A DNA stretch of 64,000 nt from Syntrophomonadaceae bacterium (GTDB taxonomy: Bacteria > Bacillota > Dethiobacteria > DTU022): NCBI GenBank assembly GCA_007119965.1, contig SKOR01000038.1, positions 34,523-98,522 on the forward strand, given 5' to 3'. Numbering within the stretch: the first letter of the stretch is position 1; each line of letters begins with the position of its first letter. Position numbers and translations under genes: made by a program. The notes under the pieces are model-generated. The model worked only from the letters and a program-made list of their open reading frames with translations, ran no database searches and had not been told where the DNA came from. Of the stretch, positions 54,183 to 63,446 are shown in pieces.

Positions 54183-55382
54183 TCAGGTGCGTGTAACGAC
54201 GCGGAGGAGTTTCCCGGCAATTTTGCCGAAGATCAGGCGGGAGAAAGCGAAAAGCGGCAGCGGATCATCCGCGGCCCATACCGCGTGCGCCTTACGGTGA
54301 GCCCGCCAGGGTTTTATGATCTGTCCCAGGGTAAGCTGTTTTTTTTTCAGGTAGGCGAAGCAGCTGATCAGATCTTCGTAAGCATGCCAGAAAGCCCAGG
54401 GCCGTTCTTCCTCAAGGTGGAAATCAGGCAAAGGATTGCCGATCAGGTCCCTGTACATGATATAAGTAAACTCTACCCCACACTGGTCGAAAAGGATGTT
54501 TAACGTACTCAGGCGGGCATTTATTTCAATCAAGTAAAAAAGCCCGTTGTCGGGATGCTGCTTGAACTCAATCTCACCGTAACCGCGGTAGCCAATTTTT
54601 TGCATATATTCCCGCCCCAACTCGATCAGTTCCCGGATAAAGACCTGATGGGTCAGAGTTGAAGATCCGAAATTAATTGGAAACTGGCGCAGCTTTTGGG
54701 CAGAAAAAGTGTGCGTTACGCGGCCCTGTTTATTGATATAAGCATCAAAAACATACATCCGGTCATCAAATCCGGGGATTATCTCCTGTACCATTACTTC
54801 AAGCCTGCTGTCCTGTGCTGTTTTCAGGGCGGGCAGCAGTTCGCCTTCGTTGTTGACGAAGATACATTTTTGCCGGAAGACACGCACAAATTTATGTGAT
54901 AGGGCGGGTTTGATAATACAGGGATAAGCTATATTACTTGTGATCTTGGCAAGGTTGGCTTCCTGATCGACTATAAAGGTTTGCGGGATGCGTAACCCGT
55001 GCTCCTCTGCCAACTGGGCCAACCCTTTCTTGTCGATCACCTTTTCCAGCAGGTTAGCCCTGTTATCCGGAAAAAGGTAATATCGGGAGAGCTCCTCGGC
55101 ATAACGGGATATTAGCAGGGCATAGTTATCGGCGGTGGCCATTAAGACAGGGCGCTCAGGGAAACTTTTACCCAGATCCAGCAGGAATCGGGCCAGTCCT
55201 TCTTCGTCAGTGTTAACGTCAGGGCAGAGGATCCTGCGGGTAACATAGCGGGAGGCCAGGGCATAAGCTGTCGGAAAGTGATAATCGAGGGCGTAGACCG
55301 GAATGCCCCTGCGGCCGAGGGTGCGTATTGCCCCAAGGGCTGTATAGAAGTTTGCTCCCAATATGACTACAGGCGTTTGCAT
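54183..55382 (-). CDS. ATP-grasp carboxylate-amine ligase of unknown substrate
   Basis: A 399-residue ATP-grasp protein. The N-terminal domain begins VVILGANFYTALGAIRTLGR; the central segment VLMATADNYALLISRYAEELS followed by LLEKVIDKKGLAQLAEEHGL resembles the layout of D-aspartate ligases (AslFm type) and COG3919 proteins. The ATP-grasp part has PCIIKPALSHK and the metal-binding GEIEFKQHPDNGLFYLIEINAR. It probably joins a carboxylate to an amine, using ATP. It stands divergent from ddl, with about 185 bp between them, and runs against the replication direction. The substrate is a guess only. Confidence 0.75.
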   Translation of the reverse strand: MQTPVVILGANFYTALGAIRTLGRRGIPVYALDYHFPTAYALASRYVTRRILCPDVNTDEEGLARFLLDLGKSFPERPVLMATADNYALLISRYAEELSRYYLFPDNRANLLEKVIDKKGLAQLAEEHGLRIPQTFIVDQEANLAKITSNIAYPCIIKPALSHKFVRVFRQKCIFVNNEGELLPALKTAQDSRLEVMVQEIIPGFDDRMYVFDAYINKQGRVTHTFSAQKLRQFPINFGSSTLTHQVFIRELIELGREYMQKIGYRGYGEIEFKQHPDNGLFYLIEINARLSTLNILFDQCGVEFTYIMYRDLIGNPLPDFHLEEERPWAFWHAYEDLISCFAYLKKKQLTLGQIIKPWRAHRKAHAVWAADDPLPLFAFSRLIFGKIAGKLLRVVTRT

Positions 55383-55477
55383 AAGTACCTCCCCGGCTTC
55401 CTGGTTTATAAAGCAACTTTATACCTTTCAGCCTGTTTTTACAAGATGTCCGGGCGTGTTTTATAACTTGGCAGTTA

Positions 55478-55486
55478 TGATATAAT
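55478..55486 (+). promoter_or_regulatory. Extended -10 promoter for ddl
   Basis: TGATATAAT is an extended -10 element (TGnTATAAT) about 82 bp before the ddl start. A good -35 box is not evident. Confidence 0.5.
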
Positions 55487-55567
55487 CAAATCAGTATTAA
55501 TCCTGCAGAAATTTACAATTCAGCCTGATTAAGCTTTAGAATGTCAATTTGTGGAGATGTTATATTA

Positions 55568-56674
55568 ATGAAACGTAAAATAGTCGCGGTTATCTTTGGA
55601 GGCAGATCCGGCGAGCATGTGGTCTCGCTGCGCTCGGCAGCTTCGATCATGGAAGCGATCGATACAGAGCAGTATGAGGTTCTCCCGGTTGGCATTACCA
55701 GGGAAGGGGTCTGGCTGACAGGGCCCGATGCCTGGCTTTCCCTGTGGGAGCAGCGCCCGCCGCGGGAAGCTGCCCGGGCTGTGTTGTTGACCGATCCCAC
55801 CCGCCCGGGACTGCTGGTCCAGGCGGACCAGGCTTCAGACACATGGCTGCACCGGCCAGTCGACATGATTTTCCCGGTATTACACGGTACATATGGTGAA
55901 GACGGCACAATCCAGGGCCTCTTCGAAATGTCGGGGTTACCCTATGTCGGTTCGGGTGTGCTGGCTTCCAGCACCGGGATGGATAAGGTCTTTATGAAAG
56001 CATTATTTGTGCAATACGGTTTGCCGGTCGGACCCTATATCTATTTCTGCAGCAACCAGTGGAGAAAGAAGACAGAATACTGGCATGAACAAGCCGGGAC
56101 AAGGCTCGGCTTTCCCTGTTTTGTAAAGCCCGCCAACCTCGGTTCCAGTGTGGGGATCACCAAAGTATTTGCCGTGGAAGAACTGGCTCCTGCAGTAGAA
56201 GAAGCGCTGCTTTATGACGATAAGGCTATTATCGAAAAGCATATTGAAGGACGGGAAATAGAATGTGCTGTATTGGGTGACAGGGAACCGGAAGCCTCCC
56301 GGCCCGGTGAAGTGATTCCCTGCAATGATTTCTATGACTATAATGCCAAGTATATTGACGATCGTTCTAACCTGGTTATCCCGGTCGAACTTGGTAATAA
56401 ACTGGAAAAAAAGATCAGAGACTACTCAGTTTTGGCTTTTCAGGCTGTTGAAGCCAGCGGTCTGGCCAGGGTCGATTTCTTTGTATCGCCTTCCGATGAA
56501 ACCGTTATTTTAAATGAGATTAACACCATGCCCGGCTTTACCAGCATCAGCATGTACCCTAAAATGTGGGAAGCCAGTGGTGTAAGCTATAGAGACCTGG
56601 TCAAAAGGTTGTTAAATATTGCCGAAGTCCGGTTCCAGCGCCGCCAGGCATTAATGTTTGTCCCACCTGAATAA
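55568..56674 (+). CDS. ddl: D-alanine--D-alanine ligase
   Basis: A 368-residue ATP-grasp ligase. Hallmarks: VIFGGRSGEHVVSLRSA, HGTYGEDGTIQG, CFVKPANLGSSVGI, YDYNAKY (omega loop, D-Ala type) and ILNEINTMPGFTSISMYPKMW. It makes D-Ala-D-Ala for peptidoglycan. The omega-loop DFYDYNAKY favours D-Ala rather than D-Lac as second substrate. The ATG at 55568 with GGAGATG upstream is preferred to the upstream ATG. It is followed by a uracil-DNA glycosylase gene. Confidence 0.95.
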   Translation: MKRKIVAVIFGGRSGEHVVSLRSAASIMEAIDTEQYEVLPVGITREGVWLTGPDAWLSLWEQRPPREAARAVLLTDPTRPGLLVQADQASDTWLHRPVDMIFPVLHGTYGEDGTIQGLFEMSGLPYVGSGVLASSTGMDKVFMKALFVQYGLPVGPYIYFCSNQWRKKTEYWHEQAGTRLGFPCFVKPANLGSSVGITKVFAVEELAPAVEEALLYDDKAIIEKHIEGREIECAVLGDREPEASRPGEVIPCNDFYDYNAKYIDDRSNLVIPVELGNKLEKKIRDYSVLAFQAVEASGLARVDFFVSPSDETVILNEINTMPGFTSISMYPKMWEASGVSYRDLVKRLLNIAEVRFQRRQALMFVPPE

Positions 56675-56693
56675 TTAAGATTATGATTATGGG

Positions 56694-57347
56694 GTGAGAG
56701 CGATTACCGAAAAACAAAAGTCCTTGTTTGATCAGCTTGAAAACAGTGAACCTTCCTTCCCCTCGCAGCAGAACCAGGATGAAAGAGCAGGCAAACTGGA
56801 TGAACTGATGAAAAAAGCGCTTAGTTGTTCACGTTGTGCACTCAGAGGGGGCTGCCGGCAGGTAGTTTTTGGCGAGGGCAATCCGAAGGCCCGCCTGGTG
56901 CTGGTTGGCGAGGGTCCCGGGGGCGATGAAGATCGCCTGGGGCGCCCTTTTATCGGCCGGGCCGGCCAACTCCTGGATCGAATCCTCGCGGCTGCCAGCC
57001 TGGATCGCGAAGAAGTTTACATAACAAATGTTGTTAAGTGTCGGCCCCCGGCAAACCGCCTGCCGCTCCAGTCTGAAGTCGACTCCTGCCGGCCTTACCT
57101 GGAGAGACAGCTTGAGCTGATCGAACCGGAAATAGTAGTCTGTCTCGGGGCACTGGCCGCACGCACTTTAATTGACAAGAAAGCGATGGTAACACGGATT
57201 CGGGGCCGGTGGCATGAGAAAGAGAACTATCACATCATGGCAACGTTCCATCCTGCCGCTTTACTGCGTGACCCTAATAAAAAGGCGCCTGTTTGGGAAG
57301 ACTTCAAGCAGGTTATGAAAAATTATCACAGCGAACGGGGAGGTTGA
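56694..57347 (+). CDS. Uracil-DNA glycosylase, family 4 (iron-sulfur)
   Basis: A 217-residue glycosylase that removes uracil from DNA. Motif A is LVGEGPGGDEDRLGRPFIGRAG, quoted here in part as GPGGDED, and the C-terminal motif is ATFHPAALLRD. The 4Fe-4S ligands are seen as a CxxC pair (CSRC) and a Cys-x15-Cys pair beginning in VVKCRPP. The GTG start at 56694 is poorly supported by a ribosome site; a nearby later start is possible. It lies five bp before the response regulator gene. Confidence 0.93.
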   Translation: MRAITEKQKSLFDQLENSEPSFPSQQNQDERAGKLDELMKKALSCSRCALRGGCRQVVFGEGNPKARLVLVGEGPGGDEDRLGRPFIGRAGQLLDRILAAASLDREEVYITNVVKCRPPANRLPLQSEVDSCRPYLERQLELIEPEIVVCLGALAARTLIDKKAMVTRIRGRWHEKENYHIMATFHPAALLRDPNKKAPVWEDFKQVMKNYHSERGG

Positions 57348-57351
57348 AAAA

Positions 57352-58044
57352 ATGGGCAATGAGTTGGTGTTAGTGGTTGACGATGAAAAAACACTGGTTA
57401 AAGCGCTTTCTTTTAGCCTGGAGAAAGAAGGTTTTCAAGTTGAGCATGCTTATGACGGCGAGGAAGCCCTGCAAAAGGTATTTGAATTAAAACCCGACAT
57501 AGTTGTACTGGACCTGATGCTGCCGGAAGTCGACGGTTTTGAGGTCTGCCGCCAGATTCGTAAAAAACTTGAGGTGCCTATTATTATGCTCACCGCCCGC
57601 AGTGAAGATATAGACAAAGTTTTAGGGCTTGAACTGGGCGCCGACGACTATATGACAAAGCCTTTTAATTCCCGCGAACTGGTAGCCCGCATAAAAGCAA
57701 TTTTGAGGCGGAGCACGGTTCGTGATGAAGAAGCGAAAAAATTGATCCAGATAGGAGATCTGCAGGTTGATCTTCTGCAGCACAGGGCCAGGGTTGGAGA
57801 TCAGGAAATCAGCCTGACTTCAAAAGAATTTGCCCTGCTAAGTTTTCTGGCCTCTAATGCAGGCAATGTATACTCACGCGAAAAATTGTTGGAGCAGGTC
57901 TGGGGCTATGATTATTACGGAGATGTCCGCACTGTGGATGTTCATATCAGGCACCTGAGAGAAAAAATCGAGAAAGATCCGGGCAATCCCGAATTAATCA
58001 TAACAGTCTGGGGTACAGGCTATAAAGTCAGGGAGGATCTTTAA
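57352..58044 (+). CDS. OmpR-family response regulator
   Basis: A 230-residue regulator of WalR/PhoP type. The receiver has VVDDE, phospho-acceptor Asp in VLDLMLPE (near 54), switch Thr in MLTAR and Lys in MTKPFN. The winged helix ends in VRTVDVHIRHLREKIE and WGTGYKV. It is very similar in layout to WalR and forms a pair with the next gene, whose start codon overlaps its end. Its targets are not visible. GAGGTTG precedes the ATG. Confidence 0.95.
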   Translation: MGNELVLVVDDEKTLVKALSFSLEKEGFQVEHAYDGEEALQKVFELKPDIVVLDLMLPEVDGFEVCRQIRKKLEVPIIMLTARSEDIDKVLGLELGADDYMTKPFNSRELVARIKAILRRSTVRDEEAKKLIQIGDLQVDLLQHRARVGDQEISLTSKEFALLSFLASNAGNVYSREKLLEQVWGYDYYGDVRTVDVHIRHLREKIEKDPGNPELIITVWGTGYKVREDL

Positions 58045-59456
58045 TGACCAGGTTTTACAGTATCCGCTTCCGCCTGACAGCCACTTTTCTGGCTATTATT
58101 CTGGCGGTAATGGGTATCATCAGCCTTTTTTTTTACAATACCCTGGAAAGATATTATATGAATAATATTGAAGAAAGCCTGGAAAGATCCGGTTATCTTG
58201 CCTCTGACTTTGTTGTCGGCCACCTCCGCGGGCAGATTGATTCTGTCCGGCTCAGCGCACTGGCCGAAGATATGAGCCGCCAGGCCCAGGCGAGGGTGCT
58301 TTTTACTGACCAGCAGGGCGTAGTGGTCGGTGACTCTATCCGGGTCGGAGGGCTGCTCAACCAGGCTCTTGATCACCAGGATGTCCAGGCTGCCCTCGAA
58401 GGTAATGTCAGCAGCAGGGTCGGTTACAGTGAAAGGATTCAGCACCAGGTAATACAGGTTGCCGTTCCGGTGCTCGAAGAAGGTGGGCAGGTTACTGGTG
58501 TAGTTTTGCTGTCAGCTTCACTGGAGGAAGTGTACCGGACACTGTATGATATCCGCCGGTTTCTGTTCTTAGCCACGGTAATAGCCATGGCTGTGGTTGG
58601 TGGCGGCTCTGCCGCCCTGGCCCATCGCTTTACCGGACCGCTTGAAAGCCTGACTTCTGCCGCCCGGAAAATGGCTGAAGGCAAGCTTGATCAGCATATT
58701 GAAATATCATCAGCCGACGAAATCGGCCGCCTGGCGGAGCAGTTTAATATAATGGCCAAGAGGCTCAGTTACTATACCAATAACCTTAAAAAATTTGCTG
58801 CTGACGTGGCACACGAGGTGCGCACTCCTCTTACTACGATGGGCCTTTTGACAAAGGCCCTCAAAGAGCATGAAATGGAAGCCGATCAACAGCAGGAATT
58901 CATCAACGATCTTGATGACGAGCTTGAAAGGCTTACCGCTCTTGTAAATGATCTGCTTGAATTGTCTAAGTTAGAGAAGAATGATATTGAGCCTGAAAAA
59001 GTAGCTTTCGACAGCCTGCTGCGCGACATGATCGGTGAATACCAGTACCGTTTTTTGCATGCGGGCCTTGAGCTTATCGATAACCTTCCGGATGAAGAAT
59101 TCGTCCTTTACGGTGCTCCCCTGCAACTGCGACAGGTAGTCAGCAACCTGCTGGATAATGCTTTAAATTATACCGAGGCCGGCGGGACCGTGACCGTTTC
59201 ACTTGAAAAAGAAGAAAATGAACTAGTTGTCAAAGTAGAAGATACAGGGTGCGGCATACCCGAAGAAGATTTAAGCTATATTTTTGAGCGCTTCTTCAGG
59301 GTTGATCGGGCACGTTCGCGTGAAGGCGGCGGCACAGGACTTGGTCTGGCCATCGTCAGCGAAATTGTTGCCAAGCACGGTGGCAGGGTCTGGGTTGAGA
59401 GCGAAGAAGGGGTGGGCAGCCGGTTCTACTTCTCACTGCCCCTTGCAGAAGAATAG
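58044..59456 (+). CDS. Sensor histidine kinase, HAMP type
   Basis: A 470-residue kinase with two membrane segments (about 9-28 and 166-190), an extracellular sensor of about 130 residues between them, a HAMP domain, a HisKA domain with phospho-His in DVAHEVRTPLT, and an ATPase domain (NLLDNALNYTE, DTGCGIPE, GGTGLGLAIV). It lacks the PAS domain of WalK. Its start overlaps the regulator by one base. The next gene codes for a GerMN/propeller protein that may act on the same pathway. Confidence 0.94.
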   Translation: MTRFYSIRFRLTATFLAIILAVMGIISLFFYNTLERYYMNNIEESLERSGYLASDFVVGHLRGQIDSVRLSALAEDMSRQAQARVLFTDQQGVVVGDSIRVGGLLNQALDHQDVQAALEGNVSSRVGYSERIQHQVIQVAVPVLEEGGQVTGVVLLSASLEEVYRTLYDIRRFLFLATVIAMAVVGGGSAALAHRFTGPLESLTSAARKMAEGKLDQHIEISSADEIGRLAEQFNIMAKRLSYYTNNLKKFAADVAHEVRTPLTTMGLLTKALKEHEMEADQQQEFINDLDDELERLTALVNDLLELSKLEKNDIEPEKVAFDSLLRDMIGEYQYRFLHAGLELIDNLPDEEFVLYGAPLQLRQVVSNLLDNALNYTEAGGTVTVSLEKEENELVVKVEDTGCGIPEEDLSYIFERFFRVDRARSREGGGTGLGLAIVSEIVAKHGGRVWVESEEGVGSRFYFSLPLAEE

Positions 59457-59562
59457 AATTGTTATCAAAAAATAATTATACTTAACCCCGGCATAAAGCT
59501 TTACGGTTTCAATGTGATAAAATGTTAACATTCTGCCTTTTAAGCGTAGAGGTGAAAAAGCT

Positions 59563-61611
59563 ATGAAACGGATTCAGCCCTATTATTATATAGTAGCCCT
59601 GGCCGGCATCTTTATCCTAGGCGGTTTGACTTATTATCTGATGCAGCTATTTCCGTCCGCGGAAAGTACCGGTATGACGGTTGACCCACAGGTAAACGGC
59701 CAGCGAGAAGAGCTTTTTGACTTCTGGTTTTCCTATGCCGAAATCTATGATCTGAGTGTCGATCATTCTCTTAATAAGATTCTGTTCAGCGCCGACAATA
59801 ATGTGGCAAGCCTCATTGATCGTGATCGGAAGCTGAAATGGGAAAAAATTTTCGTCACCGCTCCGGTTCAGTCTAAGGTTTCTTCCTGTGGAAATTATGC
59901 CGCCATTGGCACCGAAGGCGGCAGGCTTCACTTTACCTCAACTGATCTGGAATTCCAGTGGGATGACGAGGGTAACCCGGTTGACCTGGTTGCCTTGTCA
60001 CCGAGCGCTAACTGGGTAGCGGCTGCACGCTCAAAACCCGATCAGGACATGTATCATTTAGACCTGTTTAGCCGCGAGGGAGAAATGCAGTGGAGTATAG
60101 CAACCGGGCCGATCAAAAATCTCTACTTGACCAGCGAATACCTGGAGCAGGCGAATATTTACTATACATCGCTTGAAGACGGTGAGCCGGTTGTTTCTGC
60201 AGTCAACCTTGAGGGACAGGGCCTGTGGTCTTATGAAGGGCAGACCCTGGCCGCTGTATCAAGGCACGGCAGCCGCCTGGCGCTGATTGACGGAAACAAG
60301 GTTACCGTTTATGACTCGCTTGGTTATCCGATGTGGTCTTCAGACCTGCTTTTCGAAGCGGAAAAAATTCTATTTAACCCCCAGAACTACAATCGTGTTC
60401 TGATTTACGGCAGCACGGAGGGTTCTGTCGAAAACCTTTATTATTTTGATCTGGCCGATGATCTCCTCTGGATGAAGCGCATAGCTGACGATTCACTTTT
60501 TGCTTTTACTGCTGATGGCCAGTATATCGTTACAAGTTCCTGGAGACACTTTAAAGAAGACTATACAGAAATGATGCTAATTGATCGGGATGGCCTTGAA
60601 CTCAACAGCTGGGAAGTGGCCATGCGAGTGGAGCACCTGGCTTTTTCTGGGCACCCCCATCTGGCGGTAGTCTGCGGTGAAGACGGATATATCGACCTGA
60701 TTGACATGAAACCGATATTTGCGGAAGGAAATGCTAATAACGGTGAACGGAAAACACTAATTTACAACCCTGTAACCACGGGAATAAGCTCTAATGAAAC
60801 TAACCTGGTCCTTTATTTTGTCGATGATAACAATAGATTAATTCCTGTAACCCGTTCGGTTACCCTTACCGACGATCCTCTGAATGCCGCCCTGGAAGAG
60901 TTGATCCGTGGGCCTGCCCGTGACAGTTCACTTTACCGGACAATTCCCAATGTAAATGTTTCGATGGAAGCATGGTTTAATGAGGATGAGGATGCCCTCT
61001 TTGTTGAACTTTCACCTGATCTGGTTGAACTGAGCGGTTCTACCCAGGCCGGGACAGTCTTTGACTCGCTGATGATGACGATTAGCAAGTATACTGATGT
61101 TGAACAAATATATCTGACTATGGACCGGGAACCGATTGAGTTTATTGGCGAGGACTTCGAATTAAGCCAGCCCCTGGAGCCTGTTGATTTTAATAAACCG
61201 ATCTATATCCCGGTCATGAGCGGCGACAGATATTACCTTATGGTAGAAGAAGGAGCATCAGAAGATAGAGATGCTGATCTGCAATACCTGGTTCAAAGAG
61301 CTCTGCACGGCTGTCGCTCCCTGCCTTTTGTCCCGACCAATATAGATCTGATTGAGCTTAACAAAACCCCTGAGCAGGTTCAGATCAACCTGAACAGTGC
61401 TCTGAGGGCTATATTCCCTGAAGACCCGACTGAGCGAGAAAAGTTGCAGGCGGCTCTTGTGCTCGATGCCCTTTTTATGACCGTGTTCGAAAACAGCCGT
61501 CCGCAGCGGGTAGAAATATTAATTGATGGCGAGACCTGGGTTTCGCCCGCGGGCTACCCGTCTGTCAGCCGTTTTTACCGCCAGGTTAATTTTATAAACC
61601 CTGAACGGTAA
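59563..61611 (+). CDS. Membrane-anchored beta-propeller/GerMN-domain protein
   Basis: A 682-residue extracytoplasmic protein. One N-terminal membrane segment (about 7-27) leads to a region of repeated beta blades (about 50-390, WD/PQQ-like, e.g. KILFSADNNVASLIDRD and ALIDGNKVTVYDSLG). Two GerMN-type domains follow (about 405-545 and 550-680; the first contains NAALEELIRGPA, the second LQAALVLDALFMTVFE). GerMN domains occur in spore germination protein GerM and in actinobacterial LpqB. AGAGGTG precedes the ATG. It lies 106 bp after the kinase gene. The function is unknown. Confidence 0.78.
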   Translation: MKRIQPYYYIVALAGIFILGGLTYYLMQLFPSAESTGMTVDPQVNGQREELFDFWFSYAEIYDLSVDHSLNKILFSADNNVASLIDRDRKLKWEKIFVTAPVQSKVSSCGNYAAIGTEGGRLHFTSTDLEFQWDDEGNPVDLVALSPSANWVAAARSKPDQDMYHLDLFSREGEMQWSIATGPIKNLYLTSEYLEQANIYYTSLEDGEPVVSAVNLEGQGLWSYEGQTLAAVSRHGSRLALIDGNKVTVYDSLGYPMWSSDLLFEAEKILFNPQNYNRVLIYGSTEGSVENLYYFDLADDLLWMKRIADDSLFAFTADGQYIVTSSWRHFKEDYTEMMLIDRDGLELNSWEVAMRVEHLAFSGHPHLAVVCGEDGYIDLIDMKPIFAEGNANNGERKTLIYNPVTTGISSNETNLVLYFVDDNNRLIPVTRSVTLTDDPLNAALEELIRGPARDSSLYRTIPNVNVSMEAWFNEDEDALFVELSPDLVELSGSTQAGTVFDSLMMTISKYTDVEQIYLTMDREPIEFIGEDFELSQPLEPVDFNKPIYIPVMSGDRYYLMVEEGASEDRDADLQYLVQRALHGCRSLPFVPTNIDLIELNKTPEQVQINLNSALRAIFPEDPTEREKLQAALVLDALFMTVFENSRPQRVEILIDGETWVSPAGYPSVSRFYRQVNFINPER

Positions 61612-61622
61612 GCAAAATTAAT

Positions 61623-61651
61623 TTGTCAACTTGCCTGCTTTAGGCTAATAT
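61623..61651 (+). promoter_or_regulatory. Candidate promoter of argS
   Basis: TTGTCA (61623-61628) and TAATAT (61646-61651) are 17 bp apart, about 30 bp before the argS start. No T-box or other leader is present. Confidence 0.6.
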
Positions 61652-61679
61652 TATTAAAATAGCGCCAAGGAGATAATTT

Positions 61680-63389
61680 ATGCAAAAACTAAAAGAAGAG
61701 ATCGGCCGGTTACTGGCCCCGCGTGTTTCCCTGGAGCCGGCAGAAGTAATAAGCCTGCTTGAAGTTCCCCCTGAGCCTTCCTACGGGGACCTTGCTTTTC
61801 CCTGTTTTGCCCTCGCTAAAACCAGGAAAAAGCCACCCCCTTTAATAGCCAGGGAACTGAGCGAAGAAATCAGCGGTGAAAATGGCCTGTTTTGGGGTCA
61901 GGCAGTCCCCAGGGGGCCGTACCTGAACTTTTTTGTTGCCCCCGCCGCTTACGGCCGTGAAGTGCTGCAGGAAATTTGGAACAGAGCTGAACAATACGGG
62001 CATTCCGAAGTAGGCCGGGGGGGTAATGTGCCTATCGATTATTCATCGCCCAATATAGCAAAACCTTTTGGGGTGGGTCATATTCGTTCTACAGTTATCG
62101 GGCATTCTTTATACCTGATCCACCAGGCTCTCGGTTATAACAGCATCGGCATTAATCATTTAGGAGACTGGGGCACGCAGTTTGGGAAATTGATTGTTGC
62201 TTTCAAGCACTGGGGCGACGAGCGCGAACTTAAAAATGACCCTGTCAACTATCTATACAAGCTTTATGTGCAGTTTCATAAGCAGGTTGAAGAAGAGCCT
62301 GCTTTAGATGATGAAGCGCGTTCCTGGTTCTGGAAGCTTGAGAACGGTGATGAGGAAGCTGTTGATTACTGGAACCGCTTTCGTCAGCTCAGCCTCGACA
62401 ATTATGAATTGGTCTACGAACAGCTTGGTATAGAATTCGAACACTATCATGGCGAAAGCCACTACAACCAGATGCTTGACAGGGTGATCGATATTGTCAA
62501 AGAGAGGGGAATTGCCAGTGAGAGTGAAGGTGCCCTGATGATCGATCTTGAGCCTCATGGCCTGCCTTCAGTTATGCTCCGTAAAAAAGACGGCGCCACC
62601 CTCTATATTACCCGTGACCTGGCCGCAGCTATATACCGGTATGAAACATTTAACTTTGCCCGCTCACTCTATGTAGTCGGGGCGGAGCAAACCCTGCATT
62701 TCCAGCAGTTGTTTAAGGTTTTGGAACTGCTCGGTTTCGAATGGGCCTCCCGGTGTGTTCATGTGCCATTCGGCCTGATTCGTTTTAAGGATGGCAAAAT
62801 GTCAACCAGGGCCGGTAAAATAATTCTTTTGGAAGAAGTCCTCAATCGCTCAATTGAAATGGCTCGTCAGATCATTGAAGAGAAAAATCCCGACCTTCCC
62901 GACAAGGAAGGCGCCGCTAAAGCAGTCGGCCTGGGAGCTGTCCGCTTTGGTGATTTAAACAACGATCGCGTCAAAAACATTGAATTTGACTGGGAAAAAG
63001 CGCTCGATTTTTCTGGTGAAACCGCTGCTTACATTCAATATGCCCATGCCCGGATCTGCAGTATTTTACGAAAGGCAGGAGCCGAATATAAAACATGGGA
63101 TGACAGCTCGGCTTCACTTCTTGACAGGGAGGAAGAAATTAGCCTGGTAAAAACCCTGGCCCTGCTTCCCGACAAAATATTTGCTTCTGCTGAAAGTTAC
63201 CGGCCTTCAATCCTGGCCCGCTACCTGATTGATGTAGCCCGTGATTTTAACCGCTTTTATCACAACTGCCCCGTACTAAACAGTGAAGAGGAGCTGAAGC
63301 ACGGCCGCCTGCTGTTGATCAGCGCAACCAGGCAGGTTATCGCCAACGGGCTGGCCCTGTTGGGAATTGAAGCCCCGGAAGAGATGTAA
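61680..63389 (+). CDS. argS: Arginyl-tRNA synthetase
   Basis: A 569-residue class I synthetase. The HIGH-type motif is FGVGHIRST after SSPNIAKP, and the KMSKS-type motif is DGKMSTRAGKI. The N-terminal additional domain (1-110) and the C-terminal DALR anticodon domain (AAYIQYAHARICSILRKAG) are complete. It charges tRNA-Arg. AAGGAG precedes the ATG. It is next to serS, an unusual pair rather than an operon rule. Confidence 0.96.
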   Translation: MQKLKEEIGRLLAPRVSLEPAEVISLLEVPPEPSYGDLAFPCFALAKTRKKPPPLIARELSEEISGENGLFWGQAVPRGPYLNFFVAPAAYGREVLQEIWNRAEQYGHSEVGRGGNVPIDYSSPNIAKPFGVGHIRSTVIGHSLYLIHQALGYNSIGINHLGDWGTQFGKLIVAFKHWGDERELKNDPVNYLYKLYVQFHKQVEEEPALDDEARSWFWKLENGDEEAVDYWNRFRQLSLDNYELVYEQLGIEFEHYHGESHYNQMLDRVIDIVKERGIASESEGALMIDLEPHGLPSVMLRKKDGATLYITRDLAAAIYRYETFNFARSLYVVGAEQTLHFQQLFKVLELLGFEWASRCVHVPFGLIRFKDGKMSTRAGKIILLEEVLNRSIEMARQIIEEKNPDLPDKEGAAKAVGLGAVRFGDLNNDRVKNIEFDWEKALDFSGETAAYIQYAHARICSILRKAGAEYKTWDDSSASLLDREEEISLVKTLALLPDKIFASAESYRPSILARYLIDVARDFNRFYHNCPVLNSEEELKHGRLLLISATRQVIANGLALLGIEAPEEM

Positions 63390-63446
63390 CAAGGGTATGG
63401 TGTTCATGCCCGTATAATAGAGGTAAAGAGCAGGGAGGAGTTATTT

